NCBI GenBank assembly: GCA_934256705.1
Contig: CAKQPF010000006.1
Span: forward strand, 1 to 64,000
Source of the DNA: an uncultured Prevotella sp.
GTDB taxonomy: Bacteria; Bacteroidota; Bacteroidia; Bacteroidales; Bacteroidaceae
Direction: 5' to 3'
Length of the DNA stretch: 64,000 bases
The notes below the pieces were generated by a model, which did not search any database, was not told the DNA's origin, and saw only the letters and a list, made by a program, of their open reading frames with translations. The stretch's first letter is position 1. Each line of letters starts with the position of its first letter. Positions 1-8,794 of the stretch are shown in pieces. Position numbers and translations under genes: made by a program.

Positions 1-1
1 A

Positions 2-82
2 GTAACGCAAATTGAAATTGCTAACTGGCTGATACTGCAAGAGAAACGGTTTGGCTATGTTAAACTTGGGTTAATAAGATAA
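2..82 (+). CDS. C-terminal fragment of an unidentified protein, possibly a transposase
   Basis: An open frame enters from the left edge and ends at TAA (80-82), giving 26 residues that end in ...EKRFGYVKLGLIR. The codons for GYVKLG lie inside an 18-bp sequence repeated at 195-212. A coding end next to a repeated terminal motif is typical of an insertion sequence, so a transposase is possible, but too little is visible to name a family. It could also be a chance open frame. Confidence 0.3.
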   Translation, partial: VTQIEIANWLILQEKRFGYVKLGLIR

Positions 83-216
83 ATTCAATTTCTCCTCAAA
101 AATTGAACAATTTGTCTATTTCTATAAAAGAAATACAATGGTAAGAGAATATTAACCCAAGTTTGACACTTTAGGGAAATTTTCATAATTTTTCGGCTAT
201 GTTAAACTTGGGCTAA
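53..216. repeat. Repeated GGCTATGTTAAACTTGGG motif, two direct copies and one inverted
   Basis: The 18-bp motif GGCTATGTTAAACTTGGG is at 53-70 and 195-212, both followed by (T/C)TAA. An inverted copy of the core plus flank lies at 150-164 (TATTAACCCAAGTTT). Together they suggest the right end, or nested ends, of an insertion sequence whose body is outside the window. No target duplication can be assessed. Confidence 0.5.
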
Positions 217-253
217 GTAGTCATTAATAAAGAAGGAAATTCACATAACATAC

Positions 254-321
254 TGTCCGCTAAAAGTCAATGTTCATGCGCTCATATCTATGGGTACATG
301 AACATTGACTTTTAGCGGACA
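254..321. repeat. 25-bp perfect inverted repeat downstream of trpB
   Basis: The arms at 254-278 and 297-321 are perfectly complementary over 25 bp (TGTCCGCTAAAAG... and its reverse complement), with an 18-nt spacer. It lies 50 bp past the trpB stop, so it could act as a transcription terminator. No run of T follows the stem on the minus strand, so a classical intrinsic terminator is not shown. The long perfect arms also fit a small transposon remnant. Confidence 0.6.
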
Positions 322-370
322 AAAATTATTCAACAATTATTAGCACCAAGCTAATCTTGGCACACAAGAG

Positions 371-1741
371 TTAATCCACCTTAGGAAGCTTCGCAAGGCT
401 CTCTGCGATGACTTCGTCGGTAGGGATGATGTCGGACATGGTGCCGTTGTTGTACTTCTCGTAAGCGAAGAGGTCGAAATATCCGGTGCCGGTGAGTCCG
501 AAGAGGATAGTCTTTTCCTCGCCTGTCTCCTTGCATTTGAGCGCTTCATCGATGGCTACACGGATGGCATGGCTGCTCTCTGGCGCTGGAAGGATGCCTT
601 CGACACGCGCAAAACGGGTGGCTGCCTCAAAGACTGCGGTCTGCTCCACGGCCCTTGCCTCCATATATCCGTCGGCATACAACTGTGAGAGGATGCTGCT
701 CATACCGTGGAAACGGAGTCCTCCGGCATGGTTGGCAGATGGGATAAACTGGCTTCCGAGGGTGTACATCTTTGCCAATGGACATATCTTGCCTGTGTCG
801 CAGAAGTCATAAGCGTACTTACCACGAGTGAGACTTGGGCAGGATGCTGGCTCTACCGCGATAATCCGATACTGATTTTCGCCACGAAGCATCTCTCCTA
901 CGAATGGGGAGATAAGTCCGCCGAGGTTTGAACCGCCGCCAGCACAACCTATGATGATGTCTGGCTTGATGCCATATTTGTCCATTGCAGTCTTTGTCTC
1001 AAGTCCGATGATGGTCTGATGGAGCAACACCTGACTGAGAACAGAGCCGAGCACATATCTGTAGCCTTCATGCGTAGTGGCAGCTTCCACGGCTTCAGAG
1101 ATGGCGCAACCGAGGCTTCCCGTGGTATCAGGATGCTCTGCAAGGATTCGTTTGCCCACGTTAGTGGTCTGACTTGGCGATGGGGTTACAGAGGCACCAT
1201 AGGTGCGCATCACCTCTCTGCGGAAAGGCTTCTGCTCATAGGAGCATTTCACCATATACACACGGCAGTCGAGACCGAAATAAGAGCACGCCATACTGAG
1301 GGCTGTGCCCCACTGTCCGGCGCCAGTCTCTGTGGTCACGCCCTTGAGACCTTGCTTCTTGGCATAGTAAGCCTGGGCGATGGCAGAATTGAGCTTGTGG
1401 CTTCCAGACGTATTGTTGCCCTCAAACTTGTAATATATCTTGGCAGGAGTGCCGAGAGCCTTCTCCAGATAGTAGGCTCTGATAAGCGGGGAAGGACGGC
1501 ACATCTTGTAGAAATCCTGTATTTCCTCCGGAATGTCAAACCATTTCGTGGTGTCATCTAGCTCCTGATCGCAGAGATCAGAGCAGAACACGTGCTCCAG
1601 TTCCTCCTTGGTGAGGGGCTTGTTGGTAGCCGGATTGAGCAGCGGAGCCGGTTTGTTCTTCATGTCCGCACGGACATTGTACCACTGTTTAGGCATCTCA
1701 TCTTCACTGAGATAGATCTTGTAGGGAATCTTGTTCATCAT
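371..1741 (-). CDS. trpB: TrpB2-type tryptophan synthase beta chain
   Basis: 456 residues, a full-length member of the TrpB2 family of PLP enzymes, which condense indole with L-serine to give tryptophan. The PLP lysine lies in GSHKLNSA (near residue 116). The GAGQWG loop and the glycine-rich phosphate-binding loop CAGGGSN are present. The long N-terminal extension separates TrpB2 from the TrpA-partnered TrpB1. No trpA or other trp gene is adjacent, so it is a stand-alone copy that may scavenge indole or work with a distant TrpA. Two ATG codons are adjacent (1741 and 1738); either may be used. Confidence 0.93.
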   Translation of the reverse strand: MMNKIPYKIYLSEDEMPKQWYNVRADMKNKPAPLLNPATNKPLTKEELEHVFCSDLCDQELDDTTKWFDIPEEIQDFYKMCRPSPLIRAYYLEKALGTPAKIYYKFEGNNTSGSHKLNSAIAQAYYAKKQGLKGVTTETGAGQWGTALSMACSYFGLDCRVYMVKCSYEQKPFRREVMRTYGASVTPSPSQTTNVGKRILAEHPDTTGSLGCAISEAVEAATTHEGYRYVLGSVLSQVLLHQTIIGLETKTAMDKYGIKPDIIIGCAGGGSNLGGLISPFVGEMLRGENQYRIIAVEPASCPSLTRGKYAYDFCDTGKICPLAKMYTLGSQFIPSANHAGGLRFHGMSSILSQLYADGYMEARAVEQTAVFEAATRFARVEGILPAPESSHAIRVAIDEALKCKETGEEKTILFGLTGTGYFDLFAYEKYNNGTMSDIIPTDEVIAESLAKLPKVD

Positions 1742-1789
1742 TTGTAGTTTGTTTTGTTATTGTATATTGGGGATGTCGAATGGTGGTAA

Positions 1790-1818
1790 CCAACGGTAAA
1801 AGCCGTTGGCACGGTGGC
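1790..1818 (+). repeat. REP-like palindrome, diverged copy
   Basis: CCAACGG (1790-1796) and CCGTTGG (1803-1809) form a stem, followed by CACGGTGGC, a variant of the ACACAGTGGC tail found on the other copies. It lies in the trpB/envC-like gap. The arms differ from other copies but remain complementary. Confidence 0.6.
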
Positions 1819-1827
1819 TTTCCCGCA

Positions 1828-3453
1828 CTATCTCGCTATCCATCTCTCGGGATTGAGCTTGTCACGTTCCTTGCGCAACTGGAACTGGAGGATATTATCC
1901 CTGCCCACTACGCCGAGAGACTGGCGTGCGGAGACTTTCTGACCGCGTGATACGCTGACGCTCCGCAGATTGCAATAGACGGAAATGTAAGCACCGTGGC
2001 GCACAAGTACGCCCATTGTGCCACCGGCATTGAAAACGGCACTGACCACTCCATCGTAAATGCTGCGCACTGCACTGCCAGCCTGTCCGAGGATATTTAT
2101 GCCCTTATTGTCGAGCTGGACACCTGAGAGTCCCTCTACATTGTGCATTCCGAAGTGGCTGACTATGCGTCCACCAGCCAATGGGGAAGGCAACCTGCCC
2201 TTGTTTGCCTCGAATCCGCCACTAATCAGACGGTCAGCGCTGCTCAATGTCTGCGCTTCCTCAGAGGCTTTCTTGGCAGAAGCCACCTCACGGGCGGCAC
2301 GTTCCTCTTCCAGTTTCGCCTTGCGCTCCATAGCAATACGTGCAGACTCAGCCTCACGAGCCGCCTGTTCAGCCTTTGCTTTCTCAGCCGCATTCCTGTC
2401 GGCAGCAGCCCTTGCCTCTGCTTTAGCTCTCTGCTCGGCGGCTCTTGCCTCAGCCACACGACGGGCATTCTCGCGCGCTGCAGCCTCAGCGATGGCCTTC
2501 TTCTTGGCGAGCAGTTCTGCCTTACGCTTGGCTTCAGCCGCCTGTTCTGCCTTACGCTTTGCCTCAGCGATGGCAGCCTGACGTGCTCTCTCCACCTCTA
2601 TAGCCACGAGTCTGTCGATTTCAGCATTGATTGCGGCATCTTTCTTGCGCTGGTCGGCAATGACAGTCTGTATGGTCTTCTGCTGTTTTTGCAGGGAATT
2701 GACCACTTTCTGCTGTTCCTCTTTCTGTCCTTCGAGTGCAGCGTGCTCCTTCTGTCCCTTCTGCAGGAGGGTGGATTTGACGCCTCTGGTCTGCTTCAGC
2801 TGGTCATTCTTCTCATTGACACGAGCCTGTTGCTCCTGGACAGCCTTGCCCTGAGTGCGCTGATAAGCCGCATACTGGCGCATGAATCTCATTCGGCGGA
2901 ATATCTGGCGGAAGTCCTTGCCGGAGAATATGAACATCAATTCGCTCTGAATGCCGCGTCGCTTTGCCATATAGCGCATGGACTTGGCATATTCCTTCTT
3001 CCTGGCCTGAAGCTGAGTCTGGAGTTCCTTGAGTTGGGTATTGAGGATACCAATGTCTCCATCCAGGCGATGAATATCATGATTGATGGAGTCAATGCTC
3101 TGACGACGACGGTCCATCTCCCCATTTATGACCATGAGCTTTCTAAGTTTCTCCTGCACCTGTGCCTTGTTGGCACGGAGAGCCTGCTCCTGGCGACGTA
3201 TGTTCTGCTTGATTTTCGCCTGTTGGCTGCGCAGACCTTTAATCTCCGAATTGCTCACTTTCGCTCCAGCGGATTTGCCTTTCTTCGCTTTGCTCTTCGC
3301 TGTAGTGGTTTTCTTGCGGGTGGTAGTGGTGCGTTTCTTCGTTACGGTCTTTGAAGTTGTGGTCTTACGTGTCGCCGTTTTCGCCTTTGTCTGGGCGAAA
3401 GACGGAGAAACCAGCGTGACCAAGCACAGGAATATGATAAGCAGACGATGCAT
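1828..3453 (-). CDS. EnvC-like murein hydrolase activator with degenerate LytM (M23) domain
   Basis: 541 residues: a signal peptide (MHRLLIIFLCLVTLVSPSFAQ), a Lys/Thr-rich stretch to about residue 65, a long coiled coil with a second Ala/Lys/Glu/Arg-rich coil at about 275-400, and a C-terminal LytM/M23 fold. The zinc-ligand positions of active M23 enzymes look substituted: GVQLDNKGINI where a His-Asp motif is expected, YCNL instead of Y(A/S)HL, and LQFQLR instead of LHFEIR. EnvC and NlpD are likewise catalytically dead and activate periplasmic amidases at the septum. This gene is the last of a run that starts in the division cluster, which fits such a role. Confidence 0.85.
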   Translation of the reverse strand: MHRLLIIFLCLVTLVSPSFAQTKAKTATRKTTTSKTVTKKRTTTTRKKTTTAKSKAKKGKSAGAKVSNSEIKGLRSQQAKIKQNIRRQEQALRANKAQVQEKLRKLMVINGEMDRRRQSIDSINHDIHRLDGDIGILNTQLKELQTQLQARKKEYAKSMRYMAKRRGIQSELMFIFSGKDFRQIFRRMRFMRQYAAYQRTQGKAVQEQQARVNEKNDQLKQTRGVKSTLLQKGQKEHAALEGQKEEQQKVVNSLQKQQKTIQTVIADQRKKDAAINAEIDRLVAIEVERARQAAIAEAKRKAEQAAEAKRKAELLAKKKAIAEAAARENARRVAEARAAEQRAKAEARAAADRNAAEKAKAEQAAREAESARIAMERKAKLEEERAAREVASAKKASEEAQTLSSADRLISGGFEANKGRLPSPLAGGRIVSHFGMHNVEGLSGVQLDNKGINILGQAGSAVRSIYDGVVSAVFNAGGTMGVLVRHGAYISVYCNLRSVSVSRGQKVSARQSLGVVGRDNILQFQLRKERDKLNPERWIAR

Positions 3454-3581
3454 TTTCCTATTATTCTTTTTTGATTATTTAGTCCTATGGAATTATTATC
3501 TGTTACTTTCACGATTACGGCAAGCCAACGATTACAGAGCAAATGATGACTTGCCATAAGGAGACGGTGGAGCCTTTCGCC

Positions 3582-4454
3582 CTACATGGACATGAGTTTG
3601 CCGAGGATTTCCTCTGCACTCACTTCCTTATATTTGCCTGACAGCGTGGTCTTTGCCTCCCAGTCATTGTCGGATGTTATCTTCTTCATCCTGATAGTCA
3701 TGGAGAGTTTGGCTCCATTCTTCAAGGCACGGCTGGAGATAGAGAGCACCTGATTCATCGGAAACTGCTTCTTTCCCAAAGCGGTAAAGCCGCTGTATTC
3801 CCACGAAGCGGTGGAAGAATGGGCAGTTCCTCTGCCGAATTCCACCTTTGCGGCATTGATACGACCGCTCTCCGGCGTGGTAATCCACGTGAACTGCAGG
3901 TCCTTTGACTTCATCATCACCTTGCGGTTTGCTTCTGCATTGAGATCAACATCGAAGTCGCGAAGGGCAGAATCTGTCAGGCGGTCAGTGTTAGGAAGGA
4001 ACAACTGGTTCCAGAACAGAGCCTGGAGAGAATAGAAATCGAGTCCGTTGTCACGCAGGAAGTCGAGGTCATTGTAGGAAGCCTTGACGTATTCCTTGTT
4101 TATTCTATCTACCACGAGGACGTATTCAGGAGTAAATTCCAGCCTTCCCACCTCCATTATGCCCAAAGGTGAGAGCGTGATACGTACCACCTGATTCTTC
4201 CTCATCTGCAGTTTTCCATCCACAGATGTGCTCTTTCCCATCGCTCCGATGGTCAATGCCACCTTGGAAACGATGTTCTGACTGTATGTAGCATTGTCAG
4301 TGACCTTGCGTACATAGTTCAGTTTCTGTATAGCCACATGCTCCGTGGAGACAGAAGTGGAGATATTAGTCTTGTCTGTCGCCTTCTTCTGCGTGGCACA
4401 TGATGCCATGAAGAGGATTGCGGCGAAGAGTATGATGTATTTCTGCATATTCAT
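3582..4454 (-). CDS. DUF4292 LolA-like lipoprotein
   Basis: 290 residues with a lipoprotein signal (LFMASC; Cys at about residue 19) followed by a beta-rich domain of the DUF4292 type, widespread in Bacteroidetes and related in fold to LolA/LolB lipoprotein carriers. It probably sits at the inner face of the outer membrane. It starts 9 bp after the stop of the upstream TPR gene, so the two are co-transcribed. Two possible ATG starts (4454 and 4448) differ by two codons. The substrate is unknown. Confidence 0.8.
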   Translation of the reverse strand: MNMQKYIILFAAILFMASCATQKKATDKTNISTSVSTEHVAIQKLNYVRKVTDNATYSQNIVSKVALTIGAMGKSTSVDGKLQMRKNQVVRITLSPLGIMEVGRLEFTPEYVLVVDRINKEYVKASYNDLDFLRDNGLDFYSLQALFWNQLFLPNTDRLTDSALRDFDVDLNAEANRKVMMKSKDLQFTWITTPESGRINAAKVEFGRGTAHSSTASWEYSGFTALGKKQFPMNQVLSISSRALKNGAKLSMTIRMKKITSDNDWEAKTTLSGKYKEVSAEEILGKLMSM

Positions 4455-4463
4455 TGGTTATAT

Positions 4464-6251
4464 TTATTTTTTCTTTTTATTGGCGAGAGTTATCTTTTTC
4501 CTGATTTCATCGGCATTTACGGTATCATCTTCCAATGCCTTTTTCCAGAATCCCACAGCCTCAGCGGTGAGTCCGAGCTTGATGTATATGTCTCCGGCAT
4601 GGTCATTCAGCACGCCAGTGACATTATCCGGGGCTGCTTTCATCACCTGGTCGATGTATATCCTCGCCTCTTCGTAGCGTTCCTCCTTATAGAGTATCCA
4701 AGCGTAAGTGTCGAGGAAAGTGGCATTATCCGGCTCAGCCTTTATGGTCTTGTAGCTCATCTGCTCCGCACGCTTCAGGTCACGGTTCTCCGTGGAGAGG
4801 AAATAAGCGTAGTTATTGAGGCACTCTATCTGGTCGGGATTATAGACCAGACAACTGTCATACGCCATATAAGCCTCCTTCTTCTGCCCCATTCCGTGAA
4901 GGATGTCGCCCATGAACATATACACCTTCGACGCCATGTCAGCGGGAGTGTCATCATCTATGCGCATCGCACCATTGCGGAAAGCTTCGAGAGCGCCATT
5001 ATCATCCTGATTGAGGTATCTCGCAAGTCCGAGATAGTAATAAAGCGCCATTTCATCGGGATTGTAAGCTACCGCCTTTTCGCATTCATTGACCACATTC
5101 TGGTCGATGGTATCGCGCCAGAGGATGTCGATAAGCTGGAGTCGCGCCTGAATGTTCTCCGGACTTATATCCAGCACTTTATTGAGAGCAGCCTTGATAC
5201 TGTCCTTCGGCATTCCCTTCAGCTGAAGGTAAGCCACCTTCATTTCTGCCATCTCAGAGGTCTGCTGCGGAAAGGAAAGGACACGGTTGAAGATATTGAG
5301 CACACGCGTGGAGTCGCCTCCGGCTTTCTCATTGTCCTGCACCACCTCGCGCATCAGCGTGATACGGGTGTCGGATTCCGTCCTCGGATTCTGCAATATG
5401 GCATACAGCAGTTTGTCAGCCTCAGCTGTATTGCCCACGGAGCGATAGTAATCCATGAGAGACATCTGCGCTGGCGCATTATCGGGTTCTTCCTTCAGCA
5501 CTGCGAGATACTCCTTCAGAGCCTCATCTTTCCTGCCGTTACCAAGGAGCCAGTTGCCTAACATCACCCTGTAACTGAGGTCATTCGGATGATTCTTCAC
5601 CAGTCTTACCAGTTCTTCGTGGGCACCTTCCTGCTCTCCCATATAGGAATAGACCTGCATCTTGGTGAGAGTAAGGTCCTCGCTCTGCCCTTCGAGCACC
5701 TCAAGACGATTGAGGGCACTGAGCATTTTCCTGTAATCCTTTTGGTTAAGGTATATCTTCGAGAGGATTTCTATGTAGTCACTGCGGTCCGGATACCTTT
5801 TGGCAAGATCTTCATAGACATTGGCAGCCATGAGCATATATTCCTGTTTGCCTTCACCTTTCGCCTTATCCTCACGGGACAGATAGTATTGGGCAAGCCT
5901 TTCGGCAAACTCATCATTGTCGGGATCAAGGCGAAGAGCCGTCTCATAGTGGGCCTGCGCCAAGGAATCACGTCCGAAAGCGGCCTCAAAGGGGGCTAAT
6001 GCGAAGTGAGTTTCCGAGGCATTCGGATTGATTTGGAGACAATGACGGAAGAGTTCATACGCCTCCGTGAACTTCTCCGCCCCGTTGTATCTAAGTGCTT
6101 CGAGGTAGAAGTAACGGTATCGGAGCATATCATCATCGGACAGACGCTGCTCCTGCTGTGGAACTGCCACCTGTGTCTTCTTGTCTTTCTTCCATCCGAA
6201 GGCGGAAGTGGAAAGGCATGTCAATAATATTATAATGTATATGCTTCGCAT
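4464..6251 (-). CDS. Secreted tetratricopeptide repeat protein
   Basis: 595 residues with a signal peptide (MRSIYIIILLTCLSTSAFG) and about a dozen TPR-like helical pairs, for example ALRLDPDNDEFAERLAQYY and the C-terminal AEPDNATFLDTYAWILYKE. TPR arrays are protein-protein scaffolds; this one would lie in the periplasm or on the outer membrane. It stands between dut and the DUF4292 lipoprotein and is probably in an operon with the latter. The neighbours suggest an envelope-assembly role, but no specific partner can be read from the sequence. Confidence 0.85.
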   Translation of the reverse strand: MRSIYIIILLTCLSTSAFGWKKDKKTQVAVPQQEQRLSDDDMLRYRYFYLEALRYNGAEKFTEAYELFRHCLQINPNASETHFALAPFEAAFGRDSLAQAHYETALRLDPDNDEFAERLAQYYLSREDKAKGEGKQEYMLMAANVYEDLAKRYPDRSDYIEILSKIYLNQKDYRKMLSALNRLEVLEGQSEDLTLTKMQVYSYMGEQEGAHEELVRLVKNHPNDLSYRVMLGNWLLGNGRKDEALKEYLAVLKEEPDNAPAQMSLMDYYRSVGNTAEADKLLYAILQNPRTESDTRITLMREVVQDNEKAGGDSTRVLNIFNRVLSFPQQTSEMAEMKVAYLQLKGMPKDSIKAALNKVLDISPENIQARLQLIDILWRDTIDQNVVNECEKAVAYNPDEMALYYYLGLARYLNQDDNGALEAFRNGAMRIDDDTPADMASKVYMFMGDILHGMGQKKEAYMAYDSCLVYNPDQIECLNNYAYFLSTENRDLKRAEQMSYKTIKAEPDNATFLDTYAWILYKEERYEEARIYIDQVMKAAPDNVTGVLNDHAGDIYIKLGLTAEAVGFWKKALEDDTVNADEIRKKITLANKKKK

Positions 6252-6319
6252 TTTCTTCTATGTCTATTATGCTTTATGAAATAAAATCCATCATCCATTC
6301 CGTCCTGAACGCCGGATGA

Positions 6320-6757
6320 TTACTTGGTTCCGGTATGTCCGTAACCGCCATCACCGCGCTCTGTCTCGTCGAGTTCTTCGACTACGGTGAACTCTACCTG
6401 CTCATGACGAGCCACAACCATCTGCGCGATGCGCTCACCAGGATTGATTACGAATGGCTCCTGAGAGAGATTGACGAGCAATGTCATCAGTTCGCCACGG
6501 TAGTCTGCATCCACTGTGCCTGGAGTATTGAGCACTGTGATGCCATGCTTCAATGCAAGTCCGCTGCGTGGACGTATCTGTGCCTCGTAGCCTACTGGCA
6601 GAGCGATGTGCAATCCCGTAGGTATCAGGCGGCGTTCCAGTGGCTGAAGTGTTATCGGTTCTGTGATATTGGCACGCAAGTCCATGCCTGCGCTCTGTGG
6701 AGTAGCGTACTCCGGGAGTGGCTGAGAGCCGGTATTTATTACTTTTACTTGTAGCAT
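6320..6757 (-). CDS. dut: dUTP diphosphatase
   Basis: 145 residues, the usual size of trimeric dUTPase, which converts dUTP to dUMP and pyrophosphate. All five motifs are visible: AGMDLRA, PRSGLA, GTVDADYRGE (with the catalytic Asp), ERIAQMV, and the C-terminal P-loop-like RGDGGYGHTG. It follows dgt, so two nucleotide-pool enzymes sit together. The 90-bp gap to dgt carries a REP-like palindrome. Confidence 0.97.
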   Translation of the reverse strand: MLQVKVINTGSQPLPEYATPQSAGMDLRANITEPITLQPLERRLIPTGLHIALPVGYEAQIRPRSGLALKHGITVLNTPGTVDADYRGELMTLLVNLSQEPFVINPGERIAQMVVARHEQVEFTVVEELDETERGDGGYGHTGTK

Positions 6758-6782
6758 TTCTTGGGTGTTTTATTGTTTATAT

Positions 6783-6810
6783 CGGGCATAAAAGCGCCCG
6801 ACACAGTGGC
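6783..6810 (+). repeat. REP-like palindrome
   Basis: CGGGC (6783-6787) pairs with GCCCG (6796-6800), followed by ACACAGTGGC. Same architecture as the copies at 14427, 20004, 39867, 40324, 30345 and 60072. Located between dut and dgt. Confidence 0.75.
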
Positions 6811-6847
6811 TTTCCCTGCTTGCGAAGAAGCGGTGGAGGGGAGATTG

Positions 6848-8185
6848 TTATACTATCGGGAGGCTGGTGCCGTTGAGTTTCTGATAGAAGTCGAGGGCAA
6901 AGACGTCGGTCATTCCGCTTACGAAGTCTATTACTGCCATTATACGCGTCTCGAAGTCGTCGGAATTGATGTCATACTGGCTGCTTACCCTGCGCAACAG
7001 TTGCTTGGAATAGAACCTTTCCGGGTGGACTGCCGCCTCTGTCATCTGCTCCATCAGCGTATTTATGATGTGATAACCAGCCAATTCGATGTCGAGAACA
7101 GGCTTGCTGCAATATATTTTTGCGTATGCCGTCTCGGTACAGCGCTGGTAAGCCAATCTTTCCCGTTCACTCACATGGTCGATAAGTTCACCTTCAAAGG
7201 TGCCATCGAGTATCTCCTGCTCATGTTTCAGGAAGGCTTCAGCGCATACATTCTCCAGTTTTCCTATGACACAGGCACGCATATAGACCACCTGCTCATT
7301 CTCATCAGTCAGTTCTTCATCCTTGATGCGCTGGAGAATACCCTCTTTCACATTGTCTTCAAAGAAGCCGAGAAGAAGCGATTTCGTCTCTTCGAAGGAC
7401 AATATCTTGAGTTTGTGGGCATCCTCAATATCCATTATCTCATAACAAATATCGTCGGCAGCCTCCACAAGATAGACCAACGGATGGCGTGCATAGCGCA
7501 ATGGTTCCCCGTCTTCGCTGAGACGCTTCATTCCCAGTTCCTCTGCCACACGGCGGAAGAAGTTCGCTTCGCTGGTGAAGAAACCGAATTTGCCATGATT
7601 TCCTGCACAGGAAGAGGCGAAAGGATATTTCACTATGGATGCGAGCATCGTGTAAGTCATGACGAAACCGCCCTTTCTTCTGCCGCAAAAGCGGTGGGTA
7701 AGAAGGCGGAAAGCATTGGCATTACCTTCGAAATGCGTGATGTCATCCCAGAAATCGCGATTGAGCAACGGCTTGAGGGCTGCGCCTTTTCCTTCCGTGA
7801 AGAATGTCTGGAGTGCCTTCTCTCCAGAATGTCCGAAAGGAGGATTGCCCATATCATGCGCCAGGCACGCCGTTGCCACCACAGTTCCTATCTCTTCTAT
7901 CAGCGTTCCGGCAAGTTCCGGATGGCGACGTATCACATCCCTTGCCACGTCATTACCAAGAGACATGCCGACACTTGCCACCTCAAGACTGTGCGTAAGG
8001 CGGTTATGGACAAAGATACTTCCCGGCAATGGGAACACCTGCGTCTTGTTCTGCAGTCGGCGGAACGGTGCGGAGAAGATGAGACGGTCATAGTCTCTCT
8101 TGAATTCCGAGCGGTCATCATGACGCTCTGTGTGGCGGTTCTCCTGTCCGAAACGCTTGGTGGATATGAGTTGTTGCCAGTTCAT
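6848..8185 (-). CDS. dgt: Deoxyguanosinetriphosphate triphosphohydrolase (HD family)
   Basis: 445 residues. An HD-domain phosphohydrolase that cleaves dNTPs, typically dGTP, to deoxynucleoside and tripolyphosphate. The N-terminal RLQNKTQVFPL and VHNRLTHSLEVASVG carry the first metal histidine, and ACLAHDMGNPPFGHSGE holds the HD pair and the following conserved histidine. The length and end-to-end pattern match bacterial Dgt. Its role is control of dNTP pools. It lies upstream of dut in the same orientation. Confidence 0.95.
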   Translation of the reverse strand: MNWQQLISTKRFGQENRHTERHDDRSEFKRDYDRLIFSAPFRRLQNKTQVFPLPGSIFVHNRLTHSLEVASVGMSLGNDVARDVIRRHPELAGTLIEEIGTVVATACLAHDMGNPPFGHSGEKALQTFFTEGKGAALKPLLNRDFWDDITHFEGNANAFRLLTHRFCGRRKGGFVMTYTMLASIVKYPFASSCAGNHGKFGFFTSEANFFRRVAEELGMKRLSEDGEPLRYARHPLVYLVEAADDICYEIMDIEDAHKLKILSFEETKSLLLGFFEDNVKEGILQRIKDEELTDENEQVVYMRACVIGKLENVCAEAFLKHEQEILDGTFEGELIDHVSERERLAYQRCTETAYAKIYCSKPVLDIELAGYHIINTLMEQMTEAAVHPERFYSKQLLRRVSSQYDINSDDFETRIMAVIDFVSGMTDVFALDFYQKLNGTSLPIV

Positions 8186-8222
8186 GCGATACGATGTGTT
8201 GGTAAATACTTAATAGACAAGT

Positions 8223-8252
8223 AAGGGGGACAATTATAATATTGTCCTCCTC
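8223..8252. terminator. Hairpin between yqeY and dgt
   Basis: A stem of about 11 bp with one G-U pair is formed by AAGGGGGACAAT and ATTGTCCTCCTCCTT around a short AT loop. It begins right after the yqeY stop on the minus strand. The T-run after it is weak, so termination is possible but not certain. Confidence 0.4.
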
Positions 8253-8253
8253 C

Positions 8254-8700
8254 TTATGCCAGAAGTTTCTTTACGATCTCGGAAATCTTCTTTCCGTCAG
8301 CCTTGCCAGCAAGCTGCTTGCTCGCAACGCCCATGACTTTGCCCATTTCCTTCATGCTCTGGGCTCCTGTCTGCGCAATTATCTCCTTGACTACAGCCTC
8401 AATCTCTTCCTCAGACATCTGCTTCGGGAGGTAAGACTCTATCACATTGACCTGTGCCATTTCCTCTTCAGCGAGGTCCGGACGGTTCTGTGAGGTGTAG
8501 AGGTCGGCAGAGTCGTGGCCCTGCTTGGCAAGTTTCTGGAGTATCTTGAGTGCCTGTGCATCTTCGAGAGTATCGTTGGCACCAGGCGCTGTCTTAGCTT
8601 CGATGAACACTTTCTTAATGTTACGCAATGCTTCGAGGCGCACCTTGTCGCGTGCCTTCATTGCTTCCTTGATATCATTACTGATTTGATCGAACAACAT
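8254..8700 (-). CDS. GatB/YqeY domain protein
   Basis: 148 residues, the standard size of stand-alone YqeY proteins, which resemble the tRNA-binding tail domain of GatB (amidotransferase subunit B). The opening FDQISNDIKEAMKARDKVRLEALR and the VIESYLPKQMSEEEI segment are characteristic. The precise function is not established. It is the first gene after ftsZ on the same strand, a placement common in Bacteroidales. Confidence 0.92.
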   Translation of the reverse strand: MLFDQISNDIKEAMKARDKVRLEALRNIKKVFIEAKTAPGANDTLEDAQALKILQKLAKQGHDSADLYTSQNRPDLAEEEMAQVNVIESYLPKQMSEEEIEAVVKEIIAQTGAQSMKEMGKVMGVASKQLAGKADGKKISEIVKKLLA

Positions 8701-8794
8701 AGTTATATTATTTTAATGGTTCAACAATTCTATAATTCTGTGATTTCCATGCTTTCATGCACAGAACGCTTCGCCTTCTGCCTGCAAAAGGCTA

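Noticed and set aside
2143..3354. 403-codon plus-strand open frame opposite the EnvC-like gene
   Set aside because: An artefact of the Ala/Lys-rich repeats of the coiled coil read in reverse; no recognisable domain.
6761..8224. 487-codon plus-strand open frame opposite dgt
   Set aside because: Antisense to dgt over its full length; dgt motifs on the minus strand decide the coding strand.
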